Part shown: positions 1-8,652 of the stretch, one piece after another
Layout: each line of letters begins with the position of its first letter
Position numbering within the stretch: the first letter of the stretch is position 1
Assembly: GCA_964555065.1 (NCBI GenBank)
Contig: CAZKRB010000010.1
Span: forward strand, 1-57,927
Length of the DNA stretch: 57,927 nucleotides
From: Syntrophus sp964555065
GTDB lineage: Bacteria > Desulfobacterota > Syntrophia > Syntrophales > Syntrophaceae
Reading direction: 5' to 3'
Notes under the pieces: generated by a model
The model's database searches: none
What the model was told of the DNA's origin: nothing
What the model saw: the letters and a program-made list of their open reading frames with translations, nothing else
Made by a program: the position numbers and the translations under genes

Positions 1-497
1 ATGGTCAGCTTTTCGTCTCCGCAGACCCGGCAGACCATCTTGCCGTCTTTTTCCGTCGGCTTGATGGCGTCGATGAAAATGTTGTTCGGATGGTTGTTGT
101 CCGTGGCGCAGAGCCGACGGCCCATGATCCGGTTCTTCGACGTCTGGCGGTCGAGGAGGATTTCGATGACATAGTCCAGCTTGATCCCCTCCTTCTGCAG
201 GCCATCCCACATGGCTTCAGCCTGGGCCAGGTTGCGGGGGAATCCGTCCAGGAGCCAGCCTTCCTTGCAGTCAGGCTGCTTGATCCGGTCGAGAATCATC
301 GGGATGGTGATGCTGTCGGGAACCAGGTCGCCCCGGTCGATAAAGGCCTTGGCCTCTTTCCCCAGAGCCGTGCCTTTGGAGATGTTTTCCCGGAAAATCA
401 CGCCCGTTTCAATGTGGGGAACATTAAATTTCTTCTGTACAATCGCGCCCTGTGTTCCTTTGCCACTCCCATTCGGTCCAAAGATGAGAATATTCAT
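1..497 (-). CDS. adk: Adenylate kinase, 5' part (runs off the left edge)
   Basis: Converts ATP + AMP to 2 ADP in the cytoplasm. The reading frame opens with MNILIFGPNGSGKGTQ, whose GPNGSGKGT is the P-loop. It continues through the AMP-binding region (ETGVIF), DGFPRNLAQAEAM and into a LID domain with CRVCG, suggesting a zinc-containing LID. About 165 codons are visible and the 3' end lies outside the window. The ATG at 495-497 is preceded by AAAGGAGC. A well-formed promoter lies about 55 bp upstream. Identity is firm; only completeness is unknown. Confidence 0.95.
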   Translation of the reverse strand, partial: MNILIFGPNGSGKGTQGAIVQKKFNVPHIETGVIFRENISKGTALGKEAKAFIDRGDLVPDSITIPMILDRIKQPDCKEGWLLDGFPRNLAQAEAMWDGLQKEGIKLDYVIEILLDRQTSKNRIMGRRLCATDNNHPNNIFIDAIKPTEKDGKMVCRVCGDEKLT

Positions 498-549
498 GCC
501 CCTGAAGCTCCTTTCGTCTGAGAAATGCGGTTTGTCGAAAAACTGCCCC

Positions 550-578
550 CTTATAATGGATTGCCGAGCTTTTCGCAA
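550..578 (-). promoter_or_regulatory. Sigma-70-type promoter of adk
   Basis: Read on the minus strand, the box TTGCGA (573-578) is separated by exactly 17 bases from TATAAG (550-555). The adk start codon lies about 50 bases further on, behind a good ribosome binding site. This is a pattern match, not an experimental start site. Confidence 0.6.
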
Positions 579-625
579 TGATAAAATAACGGCCCGTAGA
601 CCCGAATTGCACAGGGGAAAAGGGA

Positions 626-662
626 GGCAACGGGAACAGCCCTGTGGGCCGTTCCCGTTGCC
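626..662 (-). terminator. Long perfect hairpin between the lipoprotein gene and adk
   Basis: GGCAACGGGAAC (626-637) is the exact reverse complement of GTTCCCGTTGCC (651-662). The inner bases GCCC/GGGC extend the stem. On the minus strand it follows the stop of the lipoprotein gene by about 130 bases and is followed by a mixed T/C stretch (TCCCTTTTCCCC) rather than a clean T-run. It most likely ends or stabilises the lipoprotein transcript. Confidence 0.5.
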
Positions 663-794
663 GTTTGCGTTGCGCCTTGCTGCCTTGGGGCGACATCGTT
701 TTCGGCGTTAGAAACCGGAAGAGGGGAGGGCTTGAGATCCCTGGGGCCGGCAACCTGATTTCCAAAGGCTGTCGAAAGCTTCATTCTGTGGTCG

Positions 795-1895
795 CTATTG
801 CAGCGTTTCATTCCCGAGGTTCATGCTGATCAATCTGTATCCCTCTTCGGTTCGCAGAAAGTCAAAAGAAGCCTGGGAGCCCTTCATGTCTGCCTGACGA
901 TTCACGATGACGCTCATCACCGGATACTGCCACTCTTTCGGTTCGCCACAATGGTTGAAGTACCGCTCAAATTCAGTACCTCGGTAAATGAAGGGGTTCA
1001 GTCCTTCCAGCGAAAGGAAAAAATCGGCATCGGCTTTTGTCAGTTCAGCCAGGCTGTTCCTGATGCGTTCATAATTTTTCTCGATCAGGCCCCTGCCGTC
1101 TTCCGGTCTCCAACCATCCGGATCTCTCCAGACGTAAATTTTCGGGTACGATGCAGCGATCAGTATTTCCCGGGAGATCGGCGACAGGATGGCGTCATGA
1201 AGCCATTTTTGAAATTCCCTGTGGTAATCTATGAAGGAGTAATATCGGCCATCGGTGCCGGGAAAGCTCCGCCGAACCGGTTCCTGTATCGGCTCCGCTG
1301 TAATTTTCAAGGAGTAAAAGTCCAGGCCGGGATCATAGGTGAAGTTGTCGATGAGAAGGTTGTTTTTCGTGTCGAGAAGAACTTTCTTTCCTCCGTGCCA
1401 GCGGAAATGAGCACAGCCGGACGGCTCCTTTCCGTCCCAGCATCTCTTCTCCGCGCCTTTCAAGGCGGCGACCAGGCCGTTTCTTACGTTGGTTAAATCA
1501 TCATAATCCGCCGGGATGGCCGTTTCGCCCCGGCGGTCGTACATCCCGGCTTTATCCCTTCTGTTGTCTCTGAATCTGATAAAGCCTTCACTTTCGCAAT
1601 CCGGTCCGTTATCTACCAGGTAGATGTTGGCCCTTCCGACGATTTTCCCCGCTCTGGTAAGATAGTAGGCTTCCTGCGCCTCATTCTTCTGCTCCATGAC
1701 CGCCACGATAGCCTCGAATTTCTGTGCCGTCGAAAAGCCCGTGAATTTCGGTTCAATTCGGATTCGGCCTCTTGGGTCCTTGAATCCCAGGTGCGTCGAC
1801 TCGTCATTCCAGAAGGCACTCCAGGGACCTTCTTCCTGAAAATGAGCGGAACACCCGGTGAGCAGAAGCAGGCAGGCAAGGAAAAGTTTCTTCAT
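795..1895 (-). CDS. WG-repeat lipoprotein of unknown function
   Basis: A 366-residue protein starting MKKLFLACLLLLTGCSAH, a classical lipoprotein signal with lipobox LTGC and lipidated Cys15. There is no Asp after the Cys, so outer-membrane sorting is expected. The mature part has at least two WG-type repeats (for example around HLGFKDPRGRIRIEPKF and GMYDRRGETAIPADYDD), a family often found in surface or periplasmic proteins of unknown role. The ATG at 1893-1895 is chosen because it follows GGAGAAAG and gives the signal peptide; an ATG 20 codons upstream lies inside a leader repeat and would spoil it. It appears monocistronic. No enzymatic motif is recognised. Confidence 0.8.
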   Translation of the reverse strand: MKKLFLACLLLLTGCSAHFQEEGPWSAFWNDESTHLGFKDPRGRIRIEPKFTGFSTAQKFEAIVAVMEQKNEAQEAYYLTRAGKIVGRANIYLVDNGPDCESEGFIRFRDNRRDKAGMYDRRGETAIPADYDDLTNVRNGLVAALKGAEKRCWDGKEPSGCAHFRWHGGKKVLLDTKNNLLIDNFTYDPGLDFYSLKITAEPIQEPVRRSFPGTDGRYYSFIDYHREFQKWLHDAILSPISREILIAASYPKIYVWRDPDGWRPEDGRGLIEKNYERIRNSLAELTKADADFFLSLEGLNPFIYRGTEFERYFNHCGEPKEWQYPVMSVIVNRQADMKGSQASFDFLRTEEGYRLISMNLGNETLQ

Positions 1896-1906
1896 CTTTC
1901 TCCATA

Positions 1907-1957
1907 GCGATCCACGCCACCTCGGCGGCGCTTTGAAGTAGAGTAAATTTGTCAAAC
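1907..1957 (-). repeat. Leader repeat, copy 1
   Basis: On the minus strand this segment contains TTTACTCTACTTCAAAGCGC, then a GC-rich inverted repeat (CGCC...GGCG), then GCGTGGATCGCT just before the ribosome binding site of the lipoprotein gene. Nearly the same arrangement occurs at 12526-12574, before another minus-strand gene. Position directly ahead of the start codon suggests a 5' leader element; a small mobile repeat is the alternative. Confidence 0.6.
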
Positions 1958-2273
1958 ATACTCCGAAGAGGGAGCGATTAATCTCATAAAAGGGTGGAGG
2001 GCCGTCCCTGGCACTGCCGCCTCAGGATGAGCGGAAGGTCGGACCGAGCTCCCCTTAACGGTCCCGGTCCACAGGCTGACAGGGATCTCCGAATTCAGGG
2101 GGATCGTCGTCTCGGTATTCTGCAATCCGAATCTTCCGATTCAGGAAATCCTGACCTACATAAGCAATCGCGGGCATACAGCTCACCGTTCTTCCCGTCG
2201 GGATGAGCGCAGGAACGGGCAGTGGAAGTAAGTTGGAAAAGAGCTATGGCAACCTGCCACAGGGTCAGGAGGA
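1958..2273. other. Intergenic region without a recognised gene
   Basis: About 315 bases between the leader of the lipoprotein gene and the stop codon of the fmdB-like gene. Short open frames exist on both strands but none has a convincing ribosome binding site or a recognisable product. The promoter of the lipoprotein gene should lie here, but no box pair stood out. Confidence 0.5.
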
Positions 2274-2480
2274 TCAGGTCGTACAGGAGGTCGAGGAGCA
2301 GGAGGAGCAGTTGGAAGAGGAGGAGGCGCCGCCGAACGTTCCTCCGAAGACGGACATGAGTTTATCCACCTCGTCGGAGTTGCAGTCCGGGCAGAGGACC
2401 TCCCGTTTTTCGGAAAGGGAGAAGAAGAGGACTTCAAAGACCTTCCCGCATTGTTTGCAGCGGAATTCATAAATCGGCAT
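2274..2480 (-). CDS. FmdB-family zinc ribbon protein
   Basis: A 68-residue protein that begins MPIYEFRCKQCGKVFEVLF and carries a second pair in CPDC, giving the CxxC...CxxC zinc ribbon of the FmdB putative regulatory family. The tail is a low-complexity Ser/Cys/Thr stretch, common in this family. The ATG at 2478-2480 follows CAGGAG; a longer frame starting at 2534 would add 18 residues ahead of the conserved MPIYEF start and is rejected. Function is unknown; regulatory or metal-related roles have been proposed for relatives. Confidence 0.85.
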   Translation of the reverse strand: MPIYEFRCKQCGKVFEVLFFSLSEKREVLCPDCNSDEVDKLMSVFGGTFGGASSSSNCSSCSSTSCTT

Positions 2481-3193
2481 ATAACAGTCTCCTGGATCCA
2501 TCAGGTAAGAACGGCCTGATTTTTCCGGCATCAAGGGCAGGGCCGTCCTTTAAAATCATAGAAGGACGTATAATTAGTGCCTTCGATCTTGTCAAGCCAA
2601 TGCAAAAACCCATTAAAATATATTCCGTCTTATTGGCGACTTAGCAGAGGCGAAAAAATTTTGCCATCCTCCAGAATTCCGGACCTTACAAATCCCGGCT
2701 ATCTGCCCCCTTCTAGCCTCACGGCCGGCACGGGCACATAGATAGATTGGAATAATCAAGCAGTTGGATTGCTTCCATAAAAAAATTGTTCCCTGGAACA
2801 GCCGATAGAAATTGCAATCGCTCCCCTTGAAGATCGGAAGGGAATTCAATTCATTCTTCCTGTTTTCCGGCAATTGTGCTATAAGCAGCCCCACTGCCTT
2901 GATTAGCCCTCCCGATGGAAGATTCGTAGACATGCTTCCCCTTTGCTCAAGAGGAACACTTCGAACCAATTCCTCTTGGGATGTGTCCATTTTTTCAACA
3001 TGATGTATGCACAAGGGGATAACCAAATGAGTGTTGACGCCTGCCATTCAACGAGACCGGCGGTCGGATGCTTGCGGAAAAATAGATAATATTCCGGGAA
3101 GATTGCCAAAGACTGACCATGGCTCAACCCGCGGTGAAACGAGTTGCTCACGGATCTTTTTGAAAGGACTACATAACGAAGGAGGATATATCC
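2481..3193. other. Long intergenic region upstream of gdhA
   Basis: About 710 bases without a believable gene. The open frames on either strand lack a fitting ribosome binding site and have no recognisable product. It contains a perfect 6+6 inverted repeat, TGTTCC-CT-GGAACA, at 2787-2800 that could be an operator. The promoter for the downstream gdhA operon must lie here. No known riboswitch or small RNA was recognised. Confidence 0.5.
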
Positions 3194-4480
3194 ATGGAAG
3201 ACAGCGCTTATAACCCATTTACCAATGCCCAAGCCCAGTTCGATAAAGTAGCAGCTATTATCGGTCTCGACGAGCCAACCCGCGACCTGCTGCGCCAACC
3301 GTTAAAGGAACACCATATTCTGATTCCCGTCCGTATGGACGACGGTAAAATGAAAATATTCAAAGGATTTCGGGTGCTGCACAATGACGCGAGAGGTCCG
3401 GCTAAAGGCGGCATTCGCTTTCACCCTCAGGAAACGGCAGACACCGTCCGAGCTCTGTCGATGTGGATGACCTGGAAGTGTGCGGTGGTTGATATTCCCC
3501 TGGGAGGCGGCAAGGGAGGCGTCATCTGCGATCCTCATAACCTGAGTGAAGGAGAACAGGAACGGCTGTGCAGGGGTTGGATTAGGCAGCTTTCACAGGA
3601 ACTGGGGCCCTGTGTCGATGTCCCGGCGCCCGATGTCATGACCAATGCAAAACACATGTTATGGATGCTGGATGAATTTGAAACCATCCACGGAGGCAGA
3701 TACCCCGGGTTCATCACGGGAAAACCGGTCGGCATGGGCGGGTCGCTGGGCCGGACAGAGGCCACCGGGTTCGGAACCATTTATGTCCTGCGTGAAGCTC
3801 TCAAGGACCTTAAAATCAAGTTGGAAGAGACCAGCCTCAGTGTGCAGGGATTCGGCAACGTTGCACAGTATGCCGTCAAGATGTTCACAGAACTCGGAGG
3901 AAAGGTTGTCTCCGTTTCCTGCTGGGACAATGAGGACAAGGTGTCGCATACTTACCAAAATAAAGAAGGTCTTGCCTTTGACGCACTCCTTTCCATGACG
4001 GATGCTTTCGGGTGCATCGACAAGAAAAAGGCCATGGAAGCCGGTTGCAGCGTTCTCCCCGGGGATGCATGGATTGAACAGGATGTGGACATCCTCATGC
4101 CGGCTGCCCTGGAGAATCAGATCACACCCAAAAATGTGGACAGGATCAGCAAACAAGTTAAAGTCCTTCTGGAAGGAGCCAACGGCCCCACGACACCCGA
4201 CGCAGATGAGACCATTAGAGAACGAGGCATCTTCATGCTTCCCGATTTCCTTGCGAATGCCGGCGGCGTTACCTGCAGCTATTTCGAGCAGGTGCAGTCG
4301 AACTTGAATTATTATTGGGAGAAAGAAGAAGTGCTGGAAAAACTCGATACCAAAATGACCTCGGCATACCGGGCTGTTCACGAGCTTGCAGAAAGAAAAA
4401 ATCTCTATATGCGTGATGCGGCTTATGTAATCGCGATCAACCGGGTCGCACAGGCGGTCAAAATGCGGGGATGGGCGTAA
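3194..4480 (+). CDS. gdhA: Glutamate dehydrogenase (Glu/Leu/Phe/Val family)
   Basis: Interconverts glutamate and 2-oxoglutarate + ammonia using NAD(P). The 428 residues match the usual length. Conserved features are the substrate-side KGGIR, the catalytic PLGGGKGGV (catalytic Lys about residue 107), GGSLGRTEATGFG, the Rossmann motif QGFGNVAQY near residue 220 and LEGANGPTTPDA. The ATG follows a strong GAAGGAGG. It is the first gene of a run of four same-strand genes spaced 19-33 bases apart, so its expression is probably tied to the fusion protein, phosphoesterase and aminotransferase that follow. Cofactor preference cannot be settled by eye. Note that the family also includes amino-acid dehydrogenases of other specificity. 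Confidence 0.92.
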   Translation: MEDSAYNPFTNAQAQFDKVAAIIGLDEPTRDLLRQPLKEHHILIPVRMDDGKMKIFKGFRVLHNDARGPAKGGIRFHPQETADTVRALSMWMTWKCAVVDIPLGGGKGGVICDPHNLSEGEQERLCRGWIRQLSQELGPCVDVPAPDVMTNAKHMLWMLDEFETIHGGRYPGFITGKPVGMGGSLGRTEATGFGTIYVLREALKDLKIKLEETSLSVQGFGNVAQYAVKMFTELGGKVVSVSCWDNEDKVSHTYQNKEGLAFDALLSMTDAFGCIDKKKAMEAGCSVLPGDAWIEQDVDILMPAALENQITPKNVDRISKQVKVLLEGANGPTTPDADETIRERGIFMLPDFLANAGGVTCSYFEQVQSNLNYYWEKEEVLEKLDTKMTSAYRAVHELAERKNLYMRDAAYVIAINRVAQAVKMRGWA

Positions 4481-4511
4481 AAAAGAAACCTCGGGAAGAG
4501 GGCGATAATCC

Positions 4512-7500
4512 ATGGAAGAAAAAGAAGAGCTTAAGGAAAACTCACTTGAGATCCTGAAAGAGCGAGCGAAAGAGCTGGATTGTCTCTATCGCGTCGACGA
4601 GATCTTAAACAACAGCCGATTAACACTGGCTGAAATGTTTGAGCGGATGATCCTCGTGCTTCCCTCGGGCTTCCGGTTCCCTGAGGCGTGCCGCGTTGAG
4701 ATCACCTACGCAAATCACAGGTATCAGTCTGCCGATTTTGTAAGCTCTCAGATCTCCGATGGGGTGGATATCAAGGCCGAGGGGAAGGTCGTGGGGAGGA
4801 TCGAAGTCATCTACGTCAGAGACGTCCCCGTGACGGAGGAGGGCTGTTTTCTCGAAAAAGAAAAAAGGCTCATCAAAACAATCGCGGAACGTATCGAGCA
4901 GACCGTTTTTTTCAGGCGAACCGAGCACGTGATCCGCGAGTGGAATATTCCGGAAAAGCACGGCGAGGGGAAAAACGCCGCTGCCGATTGGATGGCGATC
5001 CTCGGCCTTTTGCAGAAAACCGACCAGGATATGCTTCTCCATATCTGCAGAAAGATGATTAATCATCTCTGTTCCCGCAGGATTAAAGAGGCCGAGGAGG
5101 AGCTGTGCGAGCTTAATTTTGGTTCAAAAGTATCTTTCACTGCGGGAGAGGTCAATTTGCCGAGCCAGAAGCTCCCGTTGGGGGATCTCGAACAGATAAG
5201 CGAAAAGGCGTTCTTTATTGCAGCCAAGTCTATGAGCGACAGCGAGATCTCGGCAAGGCTGATGAAGTGGATCCAGGAGGCGAAGGCCTATTCACTGCTC
5301 AAAATCATCGACCGCACCGATGCTTCCATGGAAGATGTGGTGGAGGCGGTAAGCCGGTATACCAATACCGCAGGCGCCTCCAGTATGCTCGATTTTCCCA
5401 CGGAACGCTGGCTTGGCGTTTCCCTGATCCGCCGTTTTCTTTCGGACAGCCCGGGATTCATCAGGATTGCCCAGCATTATCTGGACATCCGCGATTTCTA
5501 CAACATTGTCAAGAATCTCATTCACCCCGCAGGAAGCCAGGGAAAGATTGGCGGGAAGGGGACGGGCCTGTTCCTGGCCAAGGAAATACTGAAGCGCGAA
5601 AGCGAGCGGACGCCCTTGCTTGAGGGAATCAAGATTCCCAAAACCTGGTACATCGCAACAGATGAAATGAGAGAGTTCCTCCATTACAACAATCTCCTTG
5701 GGCTCAATGAACAGCGGTACCGCGATCTTGACGAGATCAGAATCGATTATCCCAATATTATTCAGTTGATGAAGAACTCTCAATTTCCGCCGCGCATCGT
5801 CAAGAGTCTGGCTATGGCCTTGGATGATTTTGGGCAGACGCCCATCATCGTAAGAAGCTCCAGCCTTCTCGAAGACCAGAGCGGCGCTGCCTTTTCAGGT
5901 AAATACAAGAGCCTGTTCCTTGCCAATCAAGGGGCGAAAAAGGATTGTCTTGAAGACCTTCAAAACGCCATTATTGAAATCTATGCTTCCATATACAGTC
6001 CCGATTCCATCCAATACCGGGCTGAAAGGGGGCTGCTCGACTATCCGGAAGAAATGGGCATCCTGATTCAGGAGGTTATCGGAAGGAGGATAGGACCCTA
6101 TTATCTGCCGCTCTATGGCGGTGTGGCGTTCAGCAACAACGAATTTCGCTGGTCGCCGAGAATTCAGCGGAGTGACGGACTCATTCGCATTGTGCCGGGC
6201 ATGGGAACACGGGCAGTCGATCGCGTGGGCGATGATTTCCCCGTCCTCGTGTCTCCCGGACAGCCCGGGTTGCGTGTCAACACCGCGCCGGATGAAATCA
6301 GGAGATATTCCCCCTCCAAAATCGACGTCATCAATCTCGAAAAGAACACCTTTGAGACCGTGGATGCCCGCTCCTTTCTCCGGGAGTTCGGTCATCTCAT
6401 CAAGGATATCCGGAATCTCGTTTCCGTCTGCAAGGACGACTATATCAACATCCCGTCTGAATTCGACATAGATTTTCAGCAGGATCACCTGATCATAACC
6501 TTCGAGGGGCTGATCTCAAATTCTCCCTTCATCAAGAGAGTCGGGAAAATCTTGAATGTTCTGGCGGAAATACTTGAGACGCCGGTGGACATCGAATTTG
6601 CCTCCGACGGACAGGATTTTTATCTGCTGCAATGCCGACCGCAGAGCTTTCGGGAAGATGAAAGCGCCCCGGCGGCCATACCCAAGGACATCGACCATCG
6701 GAATGTCCTCTTTTCCGCCAAACGTTATGTGTCCAATGGGCATATAAAAGATATCACGCACATTGTTTATGTGGAGCCGGAAGCCTATGATAGCCTGCAG
6801 AAACTTGAGGATCTTGATGATGTCGGCAGGGCGGTTGGTTTACTCAACGCCATGTTGCCCAAACGCCGTTTCATCCTCATGGGGCCCGGCCGATGGGGAA
6901 GCCGGGGCGACATCAAACTGGGGGTGAAGGTAAGTTATTCCGACATCAGCAATACCGCAGCCCTGATTGAAATCGCCCGCGCAAAATCGCAATACGTGCC
7001 TGAGCTTTCTTTCGGGACGCATTTTTTCCAGGACCTGGTAGAGGCTAACATCCGCTACCTTCCCCTTTACCCGGATGAGCCGGGGATTCTCTTCAACGAA
7101 ATATTTTTACGGAAATCAACCAGCGTATTTCCAAAAATACTTCCTGAATTCTGTTACCTGGAAGATGTAATCCGAGTGATCGACGTGGCCGACGCAATGG
7201 AAGGAAATGTTCTCCACGTGGCGATGAACGCGGATTTGGAAGAGGCGCTCGGATACTTCGCACCTCACTCATCAGACAAGACCCGCCCTCTCGACGGCAT
7301 GATCCCGATAAAGCCGGTACCAAGGGGCACGGAAATCCGGTTCGATGATAAATTCTGGCGCTGGCGCTCTTACATGGCGGAGCGGATCGCGTCCAGGCTG
7401 GACCCGTCCCGTTTCGGCGTCAAGGCGGTCTATTTGTTCGGAAGCACGAACAGCGGCACGGCCGGGCCGGGAAGCGACATCGATTTGATCATCCATTTTG

Positions 7501-7718
7501 CAGGCACCGACATACAGCGCGAGGATCTTCTAATGTGGCTGGAGGGTTGGAGCCTCTGCCTGGCGGAGGCCAACTATCTCAAAACAGGCTATACTTCCAA
7601 GGGCCTTCTTGATGTACACCTTGTTACAGACAAAGATATCGAAAAGAAAACGTCTTATGCAGTCAAAATAGGCGCGATCACCGATCCAGCTCATTTGTTG
7701 AAGCTCAGTGAGAATTGA
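4512..7718 (+). CDS. Fusion protein: GAF-like + PEP-synthase-type ATP-grasp + nucleotidyltransferase
   Basis: A 1068-residue multidomain protein. Residues about 20-135 look like a divergent GAF sensor. About 340-715 form the ATP-grasp domain of pyruvate phosphate dikinase/PEP synthase, with GKIGGKGTGLFLA, IIVRSSSLLEDQSGAAFSG and LLQCRPQS. About 725-960 is a conserved-looking region with GPGRWGSRGDIKLG. The last 100 residues are a Pol-beta-type nucleotidyltransferase: GS at 977-978, SDIDL (Asp989, Asp991) and a third acidic residue in LLDVHL (about 1034). The phosphohistidine swivel and PEP-binding barrel of true dikinases are not seen, so it should not make PEP in the usual way. It lies 31 bases after gdhA and 33 before a phosphoesterase. 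A role as sensor/modifier is inference; the domains are seen directly. Confidence 0.85.
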   Translation: MEEKEELKENSLEILKERAKELDCLYRVDEILNNSRLTLAEMFERMILVLPSGFRFPEACRVEITYANHRYQSADFVSSQISDGVDIKAEGKVVGRIEVIYVRDVPVTEEGCFLEKEKRLIKTIAERIEQTVFFRRTEHVIREWNIPEKHGEGKNAAADWMAILGLLQKTDQDMLLHICRKMINHLCSRRIKEAEEELCELNFGSKVSFTAGEVNLPSQKLPLGDLEQISEKAFFIAAKSMSDSEISARLMKWIQEAKAYSLLKIIDRTDASMEDVVEAVSRYTNTAGASSMLDFPTERWLGVSLIRRFLSDSPGFIRIAQHYLDIRDFYNIVKNLIHPAGSQGKIGGKGTGLFLAKEILKRESERTPLLEGIKIPKTWYIATDEMREFLHYNNLLGLNEQRYRDLDEIRIDYPNIIQLMKNSQFPPRIVKSLAMALDDFGQTPIIVRSSSLLEDQSGAAFSGKYKSLFLANQGAKKDCLEDLQNAIIEIYASIYSPDSIQYRAERGLLDYPEEMGILIQEVIGRRIGPYYLPLYGGVAFSNNEFRWSPRIQRSDGLIRIVPGMGTRAVDRVGDDFPVLVSPGQPGLRVNTAPDEIRRYSPSKIDVINLEKNTFETVDARSFLREFGHLIKDIRNLVSVCKDDYINIPSEFDIDFQQDHLIITFEGLISNSPFIKRVGKILNVLAEILETPVDIEFASDGQDFYLLQCRPQSFREDESAPAAIPKDIDHRNVLFSAKRYVSNGHIKDITHIVYVEPEAYDSLQKLEDLDDVGRAVGLLNAMLPKRRFILMGPGRWGSRGDIKLGVKVSYSDISNTAALIEIARAKSQYVPELSFGTHFFQDLVEANIRYLPLYPDEPGILFNEIFLRKSTSVFPKILPEFCYLEDVIRVIDVADAMEGNVLHVAMNADLEEALGYFAPHSSDKTRPLDGMIPIKPVPRGTEIRFDDKFWRWRSYMAERIASRLDPSRFGVKAVYLFGSTNSGTAGPGSDIDLIIHFAGTDIQREDLLMWLEGWSLCLAEANYLKTGYTSKGLLDVHLVTDKDIEKKTSYAVKIGAITDPAHLLKLSEN

Positions 7719-7751
7719 ATCCATCGCATTGGACCCAGAGGCACGAGAGGG

Positions 7752-8633
7752 ATGACCTATGATCTGAGATTGCTCTATGCGACAGATCTGCACGGCAACA
7801 TTGCCCACTACCAGGATCTTCTTTCCGCTGCGGTAAGAAGAGACGCCGATTTCGTAGTCATTGGCGGGGATCTCTTCCCTGGAAGGGGAACCCTCGCGGG
7901 CATCTTGAAGGCGCAGAAGACCTTTCTTGCCGAACGCCTCCGGCCCCTTTTTGAGCGTTTCCGGAATGAAAACCCGGAAAAGACCATCTACCTCATGATG
8001 GGCAACGATGACTTCGCCGCCAACATGGGATGGCTCGAAGAAATGGCGCGGGAAGGACTCTTAAAACTGCTGCACCTGCGCGCGCATTCCCTTTCCGGCA
8101 GCCTGTTTATCGCCGGATATTCCTGCGTGCCGCCAACCCCTTTCCTGATCAAAGACTGGGAACGGCTGGATGCCGAACGTGCGACGGTTCCGGATCGATC
8201 CTATCAGGTTTGCACCAGCAGCGAAACAGGCGGCATTGAGGTCACTGACGCTCGTGACTGGTTCCTCTCGCACAACACGATCGAGGAAGAACTGGAAATG
8301 CTGGCGCAGATGTCCAATCCGGCGCAAACGATCTATGTAACCCACGCCCCACCCTATGCGACCAAACTCGATGTGCTCTACAGCGGACGTCACATCGGAA
8401 GTCGTGCGGTGCGGAAGTTTGTCGAACAACATGAGCCCCCGCTGACCCTTCATGGTCATATACACGAGTCCTACCGCATGACGGAGGAAATCAGGGACCG
8501 TATCGGAGGCGCCCTTTGCATTAATCCCGGACAGGACGAACAGGTTCTCCATGCCGTCTCCATCGACATCATCGGGAATCAGGCGCACAGAATCATATGT
8601 TACCCGGGAAACGAAACGATCCTGATGTTTTAG
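7752..8633 (+). CDS. Calcineurin-like metallophosphoesterase
   Basis: A 293-residue cytoplasmic protein with the full dimetal phosphoesterase signature: DLHGN (12-16), GGD (38-40), GND (84-86), a THAPP block near 197 and HGHIH (234-238). Members hydrolyse phosphomonoesters or phosphodiesters, including cyclic nucleotides and nucleotidylated substrates; the substrate here cannot be read from the sequence. It follows the nucleotidyltransferase fusion by 33 bases and precedes an aminotransferase by 19, so it is probably co-transcribed. Its placement suggests it could remove a modification put on by the fusion protein, but that is only inference. Confidence 0.85.
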   Translation: MTYDLRLLYATDLHGNIAHYQDLLSAAVRRDADFVVIGGDLFPGRGTLAGILKAQKTFLAERLRPLFERFRNENPEKTIYLMMGNDDFAANMGWLEEMAREGLLKLLHLRAHSLSGSLFIAGYSCVPPTPFLIKDWERLDAERATVPDRSYQVCTSSETGGIEVTDARDWFLSHNTIEEELEMLAQMSNPAQTIYVTHAPPYATKLDVLYSGRHIGSRAVRKFVEQHEPPLTLHGHIHESYRMTEEIRDRIGGALCINPGQDEQVLHAVSIDIIGNQAHRIICYPGNETILMF

Positions 8634-8652
8634 ACGCTGGAAAGGAGCAGAC

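Noticed and set aside
2613..3298. Overlapping minus-strand frames upstream of gdhA
   Set aside because: They lack a recognisable product and one crosses into gdhA. They look like chance frames in a regulatory region.
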